Shown here: piece by piece, positions 17,389 to 24,744 of the stretch | Position numbering within the stretch: position 1 is the first letter of the stretch | Layout of the letters: each line of letters opens with the position of its first letter | Origin: Clostridiales bacterium | GTDB taxonomy: Bacteria; Bacillota; Clostridia; Christensenellales; Aristaeellaceae | Assembly: GCA_015056255.1 (NCBI GenBank) | Contig: SVGP01000014.1 | Span: forward strand, 1-64,000 | Direction of reading: 5' to 3' | Length of the DNA stretch: 64,000 nucleotides | Translations under genes and position numbers: made by a program | The notes under the pieces: generated by a model | What the model was told of the DNA's origin: nothing | Database searches by the model: none | The model's input: the letters and a program-made list of their open reading frames with translations, nothing else

Positions 17389-18408
17389 TTATTTTCCCTC
17401 CTGCATGTTGAGGAAGTCCTTTAATTCCAGCGTCTTTTTCGCAATCACGCTGAACACATCGGGCGTGATGGACTGCTTGCCGTCGCAAAGCGCGTGGGCG
17501 GGGTCGTTGTGCACCTCGATCATGAGGCCGTCCGCGCCGGAGGCAACCGCCGCCATGGCAAGGGGGAACACGAGGTCGGCTTTGCCGGTTGCGTGGCTGG
17601 GGTCGATGACGACGGGGAAATGGGAAAGCTTTTTAAGTGAGGGAACAGCGGCGAGGTCCAGCGTGTTTCTGGTATAGGTTTCAAAGGTACGAATGCCCCT
17701 CTCGCAGAGAATGATATTTTCATTTCCCTCGCTCATCACATATTCCGCGCTCATCAGCCACTCTTCATATGTGGCAGACATGCCTCTTTTAAGGAGAATG
17801 GGCTTTTTCTGCGCGCCGAGCTCTTTTAAAAGGTTAAAGTTCTGCATATTTCTCGCGCCGACCTGAATGATGTCCACATCGTCAAAAAGATCGAGCTGTC
17901 CGATTTCCATAATCTCGGTAACGATGGGCAGACCCGTTTCCTGACGTGCGAGCTTCAAAAGCCTGAGGCCCTCTTTTCCAAGGCCCTGAAACGCGTAGGG
18001 AGATGTGCGCGGCTTGAACGCGCCGCCTCGAAGTATCGTCGCGCCTGCGGCTTTCACGGCCTTTCCAACAGCCACCATCTGCTCCTCGGTTTCAACGGAG
18101 CAGGGGCCGGCGATCAGGGTTAAGTTGTTTCCGCCGATCTTCGTTTTGCCCGCAACGTCCACGATGGTGTCCTCCGGGTGGAATTTGCGGTTCGCATTTT
18201 TATACGGCTCCTGAACGCGCTTTACGTTTTCGACGATGTCCAGCGCGCTGATCAAATCCATATCCAGCTTGCTTGTGTCGCCCACAAGGCCTAAAATCCG
18301 ATGGCTGTCGCCGATGGACTCATGAATGCCGATGCCCTTCATTTCGATCCATTTTTTAAGGCTGTCCAGCTGCGCCGGGTTGGGATTGGACTTGAGAATA
18401 ACGATCAT
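17389..18408 (-). CDS. aroF: 3-deoxy-7-phosphoheptulonate (DAHP) synthase, type I beta
   Basis: It condenses PEP and erythrose 4-phosphate, the entry to the pathway. Residues 1-70 form a ferredoxin-like regulatory domain of the type found in Thermotoga-like enzymes, where it binds Tyr or Phe. The barrel follows with IAGPCSVE, GGAFKPRTSPYAFQGLG, LLKRGMSATYEEWL and IDPSHATGK. It is the first structural gene of the aromatic operon; GAGGGG lies about 11 bases before the ATG, just after the attenuator T-run. Confidence 0.96.
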   Translation of the reverse strand: MIVILKSNPNPAQLDSLKKWIEMKGIGIHESIGDSHRILGLVGDTSKLDMDLISALDIVENVKRVQEPYKNANRKFHPEDTIVDVAGKTKIGGNNLTLIAGPCSVETEEQMVAVGKAVKAAGATILRGGAFKPRTSPYAFQGLGKEGLRLLKLARQETGLPIVTEIMEIGQLDLFDDVDIIQVGARNMQNFNLLKELGAQKKPILLKRGMSATYEEWLMSAEYVMSEGNENIILCERGIRTFETYTRNTLDLAAVPSLKKLSHFPVVIDPSHATGKADLVFPLAMAAVASGADGLMIEVHNDPAHALCDGKQSITPDVFSVIAKKTLELKDFLNMQEGK

Positions 18409-18429
18409 TTTTGCGTTTCCCCCTCATAC

Positions 18430-18458
18430 AAAAAACCTGCGACCGATTAAGCCGCAGG
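18430..18458 (-). terminator. Attenuator terminator of the aromatic operon
   Basis: On the minus strand, arms CCTGCG (18458-18453) and CGCAGG (18441-18436) are followed directly by six Ts (18435-18430), only 21 bases before the first structural gene. An upstream segment at 18518-18509 (CGGTTAGGCC) can form ten pairs, two of them G-U, with 18453-18444 (GGCTTAATCG), which would break this stem. Confidence 0.8.
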
Positions 18459-18511
18459 CGATAGATTCTTGTTCTTTCCAGAAAGAAGCTTTTTCTTCGC
18501 TCGTTTTTGGC

Positions 18512-18589
18512 CTAACCGCAAATAACCTTACCGCAAAAGCCGGTAAAGCTAAAATAGCAATAATAGGCAAAACGGGCAATCTTCAGCAT
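18512..18589 (-). CDS. Aromatic-rich leader peptide (transcription attenuation)
   Basis: This 25-codon frame starts with ATG-CTG-AAG and ends TAG. Its middle reads ARFAYYCYFSFTGF, with four Phe and three Tyr codons among 13. AAGGA lies 11 bases upstream. The TAG stop lies inside the ten-base segment (18518-18509) that can act as antiterminator against the downstream terminator. The arrangement matches ribosome-mediated attenuation as in the E. coli pheA or trp leaders: a ribosome stalled for charged Phe or Tyr tRNA leaves the segment free, whereas one reaching the stop covers it and termination follows. Translation has not been shown; the inference is from layout. Confidence 0.8.
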   Translation of the reverse strand: MLKIARFAYYCYFSFTGFCGKVICG

Positions 18590-18622
18590 GTTTCAAAAGT
18601 TCCTTTTCAAAGAATTGCAGAT

Positions 18623-18651
18623 ATTATAGCACACATGATTATATTTTGCAA
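18623..18651 (-). promoter_or_regulatory. Promoter of the aromatic amino acid operon
   Basis: TTGCAA (18651-18646) and TATAAT (18628-18623) are spaced 17 bases apart on the minus strand, about 35 bases upstream of the leader peptide ATG. Confidence 0.7.
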
Positions 18652-18704
18652 GCAGTAAAACCATATATTGCAGATTTTTCTGATAAATCCGTGTTTTCAG
18701 CCAT

Positions 18705-19736
18705 TTATGCGTATTTATCGTTTTGAAAATTCTCATTTTGATCGCCAAAGGCTTGTATCGCCCATTCTACATCCTTTTTCAAAACCTGCATTCGCCCGTT
18801 TGCTGCGCAAGCGCCTATGGATAATTCCAGAAGGCTTACGCTTTTTCTTCCGCTTCCGGCGTTTTTAGAAATCTCCATGCAGATTTCATCCGACAATCTT
18901 ATTTTGCATTTTTTTGCCGCCTGCATAACGATTTTTGCTTTTTCCTTATCGGTCAGATGCGAAAAACGGATTTCAACCGCTCGCGAACGAAGCGCCTTTG
19001 GAAGATATTCGGGCTTTTTCGTGGTTGCCGCGATCAGACGAAAATCCGCAGGCAGCCCATACAAAAACACATTTTTTGTATATTCATCCATGCCCTGCAT
19101 ATTGGGATCAAAGTACGCGCTTTCAAAATGCACCCTCCGATCCTCCATCACCTTTAAAAGCCGCATCATCTCCATCGGGTGCATTTCGCCGATTTCATCC
19201 AGAAACAATACGCCCCCGTGCGCGCGCGAAACCGCGCCCTCTCTGATCTGCGGAACGCCCCGTTCCCCCTTTTCGCCCGCGCCCTGATAGATGGGATCAT
19301 GAACGCTTCCGATCAGAGGATCGGCAATGCCCCTTTCGTCGCAGCGAATGAGGGATGCGTCCATTTCGACAAAAGGCGCATCCTTTCGAAAAGGGCTTTC
19401 GTGGCTTTTGACCGCTTCTTTTAAAATCAGCCGCGCTGCCGTTGTTTTTCCAACGCCCGGAGGACCGTAGAGGATCACATGCTTTGGATATTTTCCAAAA
19501 AGCGCTGCCTTCAAAGCAAAAATCGCGTCCTTCTGGCCGGAAATTTCCGAAAGCGTTTTCGGGCGCGCGCGTTCAGTGAGCGGCCTTGACAAAGAGATTT
19601 CATTTTGCGCCTGCAGGCGTGCAAGCTTCCCCAAATCGGTCGGATCCACGTGTTTTTTCGGAATCAGCTGCTTCAAAAAATATGCGCTAACAATCAGCAT
19701 GGTGATGAGCTTTACAATTTGAACAAATATGTGCAA
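18705..19736 (-). CDS. LonB-like membrane AAA+ ATPase lacking the Lon protease domain
   Basis: An N-terminal membrane helix (about 7-25) is followed by an AAA+ module closely following Bacillus LonB: RPKTLSEISGQKDAIFALKAAL, Walker A GPPGVGKTT (91-99), DERGIADPLIGSVHDPIYQGAG and Walker B VLFLDE (176-181). Sensor and lid regions run to about 330. LonB continues for some 200 more residues with a Ser-Lys protease domain; here the protein stops at 343 and the next bases are the promoter of the aromatic operon. It may act as a membrane-bound unfoldase or remodeller. The first start is TTG with GGGAGG 8 bases upstream; an ATG 12 codons later is the alternative. Confidence 0.82.
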   Translation of the reverse strand: MHIFVQIVKLITMLIVSAYFLKQLIPKKHVDPTDLGKLARLQAQNEISLSRPLTERARPKTLSEISGQKDAIFALKAALFGKYPKHVILYGPPGVGKTTAARLILKEAVKSHESPFRKDAPFVEMDASLIRCDERGIADPLIGSVHDPIYQGAGEKGERGVPQIREGAVSRAHGGVLFLDEIGEMHPMEMMRLLKVMEDRRVHFESAYFDPNMQGMDEYTKNVFLYGLPADFRLIAATTKKPEYLPKALRSRAVEIRFSHLTDKEKAKIVMQAAKKCKIRLSDEICMEISKNAGSGRKSVSLLELSIGACAANGRMQVLKKDVEWAIQAFGDQNENFQNDKYA

Positions 19737-19770
19737 AAAAACCGCCTCCCGTAATATATGCGGAAGGCGG
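19735..19770 (-). terminator. Hairpin that overlaps the RBS of the LonB-like gene
   Basis: On the minus strand CCGCCTTCCG and CGGGAGGCGG pair around a 9-base loop and run into TTTTTTT. The right arm contains the GGGAGG used by the LonB-like gene, and the T-run touches its TTG start. It can end transcription from the aldo/keto reductase genes upstream and also hide the ribosome site. Confidence 0.6.
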
Positions 19771-19832
19771 CTTGGCTTTATGCCTGAAAAAGGGAAAATT
19801 CAATCAGGCGGATATTCGTTTTCTGATCCGTT

Positions 19833-20747
19833 TTACGGCAGCGGATTCCCGGCTGCCAGATAGAGCTTATACCATTCCTCGCGGGTCAGGGTGACGTCCG
19901 CGCCGGCGCAGATTTCGCCGATTCTTTTTACATTCATGCTGCCGGAAATCATCTGGATATTCGCCGGATGCCTGAGAATCCACGCGCCCGCAACGGCGGT
20001 TTCGGTAACGGCGTATTTTTCCGCAATTTCCGAAAGAACCTTATTAAGCTCTTTGTACTTTTCGTTTCCAATAAACGGGCCTTCAAAAAAGCCGTACTGG
20101 AAGGGCGACCAGGCCTGAATGGTGATGTCGTGCAGGCGGCAGTAATTGAGCGTGCTGCCGTCTTTGGAAACGGCATGGTCCGTGTGCATGTTGACGTTTA
20201 TGCCTTCGTCCACCATGGGCGTATGGCAGAGGCCAAACTGCATCTGATCAATAATGATTTCGCCGGGCATATATTTGTCCAAAAGCGCCATCTGGCCTGC
20301 ATTTTCGTTGCTCACGCCGAAAAAGCGAACCTTTCCGTCCTTTTTAAGGCGCATAAATGCCTCCGCCAGCTCCTCCGGCTCCATGAGCGCGTCGGGGCGA
20401 TGGAGAAGAAGTACGTCGATGGATCCCATATTCAAGCGTTTAAGGCAGCCTTCCGCCGCAGAAACAACGTGCTCGTAGGACGCGTCGTAAAAGCCCTTTC
20501 GGATGCCGACCTTGTCCTGAACGATGAATTTATCCTTAAGGGAAGGATTGCGCTTTAAAACTTCCGCGAAGATTTCCTCGCTCCTGCCGCCGCCGTAAAT
20601 GTCCGCATGATCCACGAAATCCACGCCGTTTTCGCAATAGGTCATAACGACCTTTTCAGCGTCTTCAACGGAAAGCCCCGCCATGCGCATCGCGCCAAGG
20701 GCGACACCGCTGGCTTCGAATTTATTGCCGATTTTGATTCTTTTCAT
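19833..20747 (-). CDS. Aldo/keto reductase (YdhF-like)
   Basis: This TIM-barrel NAD(P)H-dependent oxidoreductase has family motifs GALRM-like LGAMRMAG near the start, FVDHADIYGGGRSEE (catalytic Asp and Tyr), LLHRPDALMEPEE (conserved His), FFGVSNENAGQM and IQMISGSMNVKRI at the end. It is 304 residues long. The substrate cannot be predicted. It lies 12 bases after a second aldo/keto reductase with an iron-sulfur tail, probably in the same transcript. Confidence 0.9.
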   Translation of the reverse strand: MKRIKIGNKFEASGVALGAMRMAGLSVEDAEKVVMTYCENGVDFVDHADIYGGGRSEEIFAEVLKRNPSLKDKFIVQDKVGIRKGFYDASYEHVVSAAEGCLKRLNMGSIDVLLLHRPDALMEPEELAEAFMRLKKDGKVRFFGVSNENAGQMALLDKYMPGEIIIDQMQFGLCHTPMVDEGINVNMHTDHAVSKDGSTLNYCRLHDITIQAWSPFQYGFFEGPFIGNEKYKELNKVLSEIAEKYAVTETAVAGAWILRHPANIQMISGSMNVKRIGEICAGADVTLTREEWYKLYLAAGNPLP

Positions 20748-20759
20748 GATTTTTCTCCT

Positions 20760-21767
20760 TTATTCGTCCATCGAAAGGCTTGCGCGCTTGAGCATCTGGC
20801 GAATCGGCAGATTATAGGGGCATCTGGTTTCGCAAACGCCGCATTCGATGCAGTCCTTCGCCTTTTTGTTGAGCGTTTCATATCTTCCCTTTGCCCACTC
20901 GCCCAGGCCGTACCTTTTCAGATAACCTTCAAACAGGAAAACACCCGAAATATTGATGCCAACGGTGCAGGGCTGACAATAGTTGCACCTTCTGCAGAAT
21001 TCGTTTCCGAGCTCCTTTCGGATGCGTTCAATTTCCGCTTTTTCTGCTTCCGTCAGGGGCGAAATGTTTTCGGCAGCCCGCACATTTTGTTCGGCTTCCT
21101 TTTCGTCGTACATGCCGGGGATGACCACGGACACCGCGTCGTTATTGAGTATGTATCGGATCGCCAGATCCGCATTTTCCAGCGCGCCGCCGGCCAAGGG
21201 CTTCATGACGATAAAGCCGATGTTCTTTTCTTTGCATTTTTGAATCAGATCCTCGCCGTGGGTTTCGACGAGGTTGTAGGGGAACATGATGGTTTCCACC
21301 CAATCAAGACTGAGCGCCTTTTCAAACGCTTCCTTGGAATGCATGGTAACGCCGATGTGGCTGATTTTGCCCTTTTCTTTGGCTTCAAACAATGCTTCCA
21401 GCGCACCGCCGGGCGCTGAAACCGCGTCCAGATCGGAAACAGAGGCGTTGTGCACCTGATAAAGATCGATGGTATCGGTTTTCAGGTTTTTTAGGCTTAT
21501 TTCAATGTCCTTTTCCATGGCCTCTCGGGTTCTCGCCATGGATTTGGTGGCGAGGATGAATTTGTCCCTGATTCCTGAAAGCGCATAGCCCAGATATTCT
21601 TCGCTTACGGTGTAGCCGCGGGCGGTATCGATGTAATTTACGCCGAGAGATAAAAGCTTTTCCATAAGGCTTTTCGTTTTTTCCTGATCCACGCGCTGAA
21701 TCGGGATGCCGCCAAAGCCGAGGCGGGAAATTTTAAGGCCGGTTTTTCCAAGATATCTGTATTCCAT
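20760..21767 (-). CDS. Aldo/keto reductase with C-terminal 4Fe-4S ferredoxin domain
   Basis: An aldo/keto reductase barrel (MEYRYLGKTGLKISRLGFGGIP, NYIDTARGYTVSEEYLG, LYQVHNAS, HIGVTMHS) is followed by a Cys-rich tail with CRRCNYCQPC and CIECGVCETRCP, which should hold an iron-sulfur centre. Such proteins are common in anaerobes and may take electrons from ferredoxin. The open frame extends 129 codons further upstream, but that part has no similarity and this ATG has GGAGGAAGAGT before it. Confidence 0.92.
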   Translation of the reverse strand: MEYRYLGKTGLKISRLGFGGIPIQRVDQEKTKSLMEKLLSLGVNYIDTARGYTVSEEYLGYALSGIRDKFILATKSMARTREAMEKDIEISLKNLKTDTIDLYQVHNASVSDLDAVSAPGGALEALFEAKEKGKISHIGVTMHSKEAFEKALSLDWVETIMFPYNLVETHGEDLIQKCKEKNIGFIVMKPLAGGALENADLAIRYILNNDAVSVVIPGMYDEKEAEQNVRAAENISPLTEAEKAEIERIRKELGNEFCRRCNYCQPCTVGINISGVFLFEGYLKRYGLGEWAKGRYETLNKKAKDCIECGVCETRCPYNLPIRQMLKRASLSMDE

Positions 21768-21920
21768 ACTCTTCCTCCGGGAATCATTTTCTTTTATAGA
21801 ACTATCATACCACGCGATCAAACAAATTTCAATTGATTGATATGCAATTTTGCGCGTTTCATTGATAAAGACAAAATTTAGGCGTATAATGAACTTAGAA
21901 AAACACAAGGAGAATGAAAT

Positions 21921-22868
21921 ATGAGTTCTGTCCAATTTCCCCAAAAGCTGTCTCTGGGCATTTTCCCAACGCCCGTTCAGTATCTTGAAAACCTTTCGAA
22001 AATTCTGAATATCCATCTTTCCATCAAGCGCGACGACATGACCGGCGTCGCCCTTGGCGGAAACAAGGTAAGAAAGCTTGAATATCTCCTTTATGACGCA
22101 AAGCAGAAGGGCGCAGAAATTGTATTCACCACTGGCGGCGCGCAGTCCAACCACGCCATGCTGACGGCGGCCTGCGCCAACAAAATCGGCCTGACCCCCA
22201 TTTTAATCCTTAAAAAGAAGGGCGTGACCGACCGAAAGGGCAACCAGCTCTTGGAAAGCCTGATGGGCACCGACGTGCGGTTTATGGACATCAATTCCTA
22301 CGACGATATTTATGAGGAAATGGACAGAGTCGGAAAAGCGTCCGGAAAACCCTACTACAAAATCCCCTGCGGCGGCTCAAACGCCCTTGGCACAATCGGA
22401 TACGTAGAATGCGTAAAAGAAATGCGCGATCAGGGATACACTTTCGACCGCATCATCTGCGCCGAGGGCAGCGGCGGCACAATGGCCGGCCTTGCGCTGG
22501 GCGCAAAGCTGTTTATGCCATCCTGCCGCGTGACCGGTATGATGGTGGACACCGATCCCTTTGACGAAATCACCGTGCGCCTTATGAAGGAAGCCGCCGG
22601 GATTCTGAAGGCCGATATTGAAATTTCAAGGTCTGATTTTGACCTGATCGACATGTGCGGCCCGGGCTACGCAATTCCAAGTCAGGAAGGCAACGCCGCC
22701 GTCGCCCTGATGGCCGAAAAGGAGGGCCTGTTCTTAGACCCGGTCTACACCGGAAAAGCCTTCGCCGGCGTTATCAAATTGGCCAACGAAGGTGCATTCA
22801 AAAAAGACGAAAAAGTTCTCTTCCTTCATTCCGGAGGCGCGGGCGGACTGTTTGCGCTGGATATGTGA
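21921..22868 (+). CDS. dcyD: D-cysteine desulfhydrase / ACC deaminase-like PLP enzyme
   Basis: This fold type II PLP enzyme has the lysine motif RDDMTGVALGGNKVRKLEYLL, GGAQSNHAMLTAACA and the phosphate-binding loop GSGGTMAGLALG. These match the DcyD/ACC deaminase group; separating D-cysteine desulfhydrase from ACC deaminase needs active-site modelling, and the former is more usual in Bacillota. At 315 residues the length is normal. It is monocistronic, with AAGGAGA before the ATG. Confidence 0.88.
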   Translation: MSSVQFPQKLSLGIFPTPVQYLENLSKILNIHLSIKRDDMTGVALGGNKVRKLEYLLYDAKQKGAEIVFTTGGAQSNHAMLTAACANKIGLTPILILKKKGVTDRKGNQLLESLMGTDVRFMDINSYDDIYEEMDRVGKASGKPYYKIPCGGSNALGTIGYVECVKEMRDQGYTFDRIICAEGSGGTMAGLALGAKLFMPSCRVTGMMVDTDPFDEITVRLMKEAAGILKADIEISRSDFDLIDMCGPGYAIPSQEGNAAVALMAEKEGLFLDPVYTGKAFAGVIKLANEGAFKKDEKVLFLHSGGAGGLFALDM

Positions 22869-22907
22869 TTCTATTAATAGAGATTGATCGTAAAATCAGG
22901 TTATACT

Positions 22908-22954
22908 CTTGGCTCTCCCTCTGGGAGAGCTGTCGGCGCAGCCGACTGAGAGGG
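22908..22954 (+). repeat. 47-bp double-hairpin repeat, copy 3
   Basis: It is the same unit as at 5157; the second stem is GTCGGC-GCA-GCCGAC, again altered on both arms. It lies 40 bases after the PLP enzyme stop. Confidence 0.85.
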
Positions 22955-23018
22955 AGTTCTCTGCGTTTTTTAATTTCTCGCAATATAATTTTTTTACAAA
23001 AATAGTCATTTGATCTGA

Positions 23019-23046
23019 GCGGAAGGCATTTTGCCTTCCGCTTTTG
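23019..23046 (+). terminator. Terminator after the PLP enzyme
   Basis: GCGGAAGGC and GCCTTCCGC pair around a 5-base loop, followed by TTTTGTG. Confidence 0.7.
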
Positions 23047-23122
23047 TGATTTCATCACGGTTTTCTGTTTCGTTTTGAATTATAATGCACTTGTAAGCTG
23101 AAACGGACGGGAGGTATAAATT

Positions 23123-23332
23123 ATGAAAATCAATGCAAAGCGAATGATTCGCCATATTCTTTTTACCGCGCTCGGCGCGCTGGCAGGATATCTTGTTTAT
23201 GTCTTTATCGGTTGTCCAACGGGCGCGTGCGCCATTACTTCCAATCCGTTTTCGTCGATATTCTATATGTCGCTTGTCGGTTTATTACTTTCCTTATCCA
23301 TTTCGAAGGGGTGTGACAAATGCAATACCTGA
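23123..23332 (+). CDS. Small membrane protein with GCPTGACAITSNP motif (DUF6132-like)
   Basis: The 69 residues have two hydrophobic helices (about 11-29 and 44-60) joined by GCPTGACAITSNPFSS, a Cys-containing loop seen in the small DUF6132-type proteins, and a C-terminal CDKC pair. It precedes and overlaps ccdA by 13 bases, so it is translated with the thiol-redox genes; a role in moving or holding reducing equivalents or sulfur across the membrane is possible but unproven. Confidence 0.7.
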   Translation: MKINAKRMIRHILFTALGALAGYLVYVFIGCPTGACAITSNPFSSIFYMSLVGLLLSLSISKGCDKCNT

Positions 23333-23979
23333 TTATGTTTTTAGAGGGCATGATTACTTTCATTTCTCCCTGCCTTCTTCCGATGCTGCCGATTTATATC
23401 TCCTACTTTGCAGGCGGCGAAAGCAACCGGAAAAAGACGCTTCTGGGCGCAATCGGCTTTGTGCTGGGTTTCTCAGTTGTGTTTGTTGTTCTGGGCGCGC
23501 TTGCAGGAACCGTCGGAAGCTTTGTAAGACAATATTCCACATGGGTAAACCTTGTAAGCGGACTTCTGATTATATTCTTCGGTTTAAGCTTTTTAGGCGT
23601 ATTCAAATTTTCGATTTTCAAAGGCAAAGTGGGTTCGATCAACACGAACCGCATGGGCTTTTTAAAGGCCGTGCTTTTCGGCATCATTTTCTCCGTCGGC
23701 TGGACGCCCTGCGTTGGCGCGTTCTTAGCCAGCGCGCTGGTAATGGCGTCGCATGAGGGACAGGCGCTGCAGGGCATGCTGATGCTCTTTGTATATTCGC
23801 TGGGACTGGGCATTCCCTTTATCGTAAGCGCAATTTTAATCGATTCATTGAAAAGCGCGTTTGATTTCATTAAGCGCAATTATAAGGTGATTAATCTCAT
23901 CAGTGGCCTGCTTCTCATTCTGATCGGCGTTCTCATGGCCACGGGCCTTTTCAGCAGATTCTTATCGATCTTATCTTAA
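23320..23979 (+). CDS. ccdA: CcdA-type thiol-disulfide transporter
   Basis: It has six predicted membrane helices in 219 residues. Conserved Cys-Pro pairs are visible in SPCLLPMLPIYISYF (first helix) and GWTPCVGAFLAS (fourth helix). This is the CcdA/DsbD-beta family, which passes electrons from cytosolic thioredoxin to extracytoplasmic thioredoxin-like proteins. The TlpA/ResA-like partner follows after 13 bases. No cytochrome c maturation genes are near, so the target is more likely another exported thiol protein. Confidence 0.93.
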   Translation: MQYLIMFLEGMITFISPCLLPMLPIYISYFAGGESNRKKTLLGAIGFVLGFSVVFVVLGALAGTVGSFVRQYSTWVNLVSGLLIIFFGLSFLGVFKFSIFKGKVGSINTNRMGFLKAVLFGIIFSVGWTPCVGAFLASALVMASHEGQALQGMLMLFVYSLGLGIPFIVSAILIDSLKSAFDFIKRNYKVINLISGLLLILIGVLMATGLFSRFLSILS

Positions 23980-23992
23980 GGAGGAATATGAA

Positions 23993-24673
23993 ATGAAAAA
24001 CAATAAATCCCTAATCGCAATTGTGCTTGCAATGGTACTACTGCTTGGCGGCGCGTCCGCCGTATACGGATGGCTTGGAGACAGCGCCGCGCCCGATGCG
24101 CTGGTTTTGACGGGAAGTGCAAAGGCTGAGGACGAAGCCGCTGCAGATGAGCACAATCAAACCAAACCCAATGCAGAAAACGCCGGCGATTCTGTAAGCG
24201 CCGATCACACGCACGAAGACGAGCATGCGCATGATCACGACCATGAAGAGGATCACGTCCACCTTGCGCCGGATTTTACCGTGTATGACAAGGATGGAAA
24301 CGAAGTCAATCTTTCCTCGTTCTTCGGAAAACCCATCGTGCTCAATTTCTGGGCCAGCTGGTGCCCTCCCTGCAGAATGGAAATGCCGGATTTCAATGAA
24401 AAGTATCTTGAGCTGGGAGATGAGGTACACTTCCTCATGGTCAATATGACCACCGGCCGCGAAACCAAACAAAGCGCACAGGAGTTCATTCAGGAAGAAA
24501 ATTTCTCCTTCCCGATCTACTTCGACACCAATCAGGACGCAGCCATCACCTATAGCGCATACTCCCTGCCCACCACTTACTTTATCAATTCCGAAGGCGA
24601 GGCCGTAGCGCAGGCCACGGGCGCAATCGATATCGACACCCTGCAAAGAGGCATCGACATGATTATGCCGTAA
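23993..24673 (+). CDS. Membrane-anchored TlpA/ResA-like thioredoxin with His-rich linker
   Basis: An N-terminal membrane anchor (about 7-27) is followed by an acidic linker with a His/Asp/Glu-rich stretch (about 72-90, DHTHEDEHAHDHDHEED) and then a thioredoxin fold with active site WCPPC (Cys124, Cys127) and a cis-Pro in SLPTTYFI. It should be an extracytoplasmic thiol reductase fed by the CcdA encoded just upstream. The histidine block resembles metal-binding linkers and is unusual for ResA-like proteins; zinc, nickel or copper binding is an inference. Length is 226 residues. Confidence 0.92.
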   Translation: MKNNKSLIAIVLAMVLLLGGASAVYGWLGDSAAPDALVLTGSAKAEDEAAADEHNQTKPNAENAGDSVSADHTHEDEHAHDHDHEEDHVHLAPDFTVYDKDGNEVNLSSFFGKPIVLNFWASWCPPCRMEMPDFNEKYLELGDEVHFLMVNMTTGRETKQSAQEFIQEENFSFPIYFDTNQDAAITYSAYSLPTTYFINSEGEAVAQATGAIDIDTLQRGIDMIMP

Positions 24674-24700
24674 ACAAAATCACGGTATAATGAATATACA

Positions 24701-24738
24701 AAAAGCACGCCGCCCCCGCCGGGCAGCGTGCTTTTTTT
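24701..24738. terminator. Bidirectional terminator between thioredoxin and khpA
   Basis: AAAAAGCACGC and GCGTGCTTTTTTT pair around a GC-rich loop, giving T-runs in both directions between the two converging operons. Confidence 0.85.
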
Positions 24739-24744
24739 GTTTGT

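Noticed and set aside
18409-18660. Possible T-box riboswitch before the aromatic operon
   Set aside because: I saw no T-box sequence or specifier stem; the short aromatic-rich leader frame with overlapping antiterminator explains the region better.
21768-22154. 129-residue upstream extension of the ferredoxin-tailed aldo/keto reductase
   Set aside because: It overlaps the divergent PLP-enzyme gene, has no similarity to the family, and the internal ATG has GGAGG in position.
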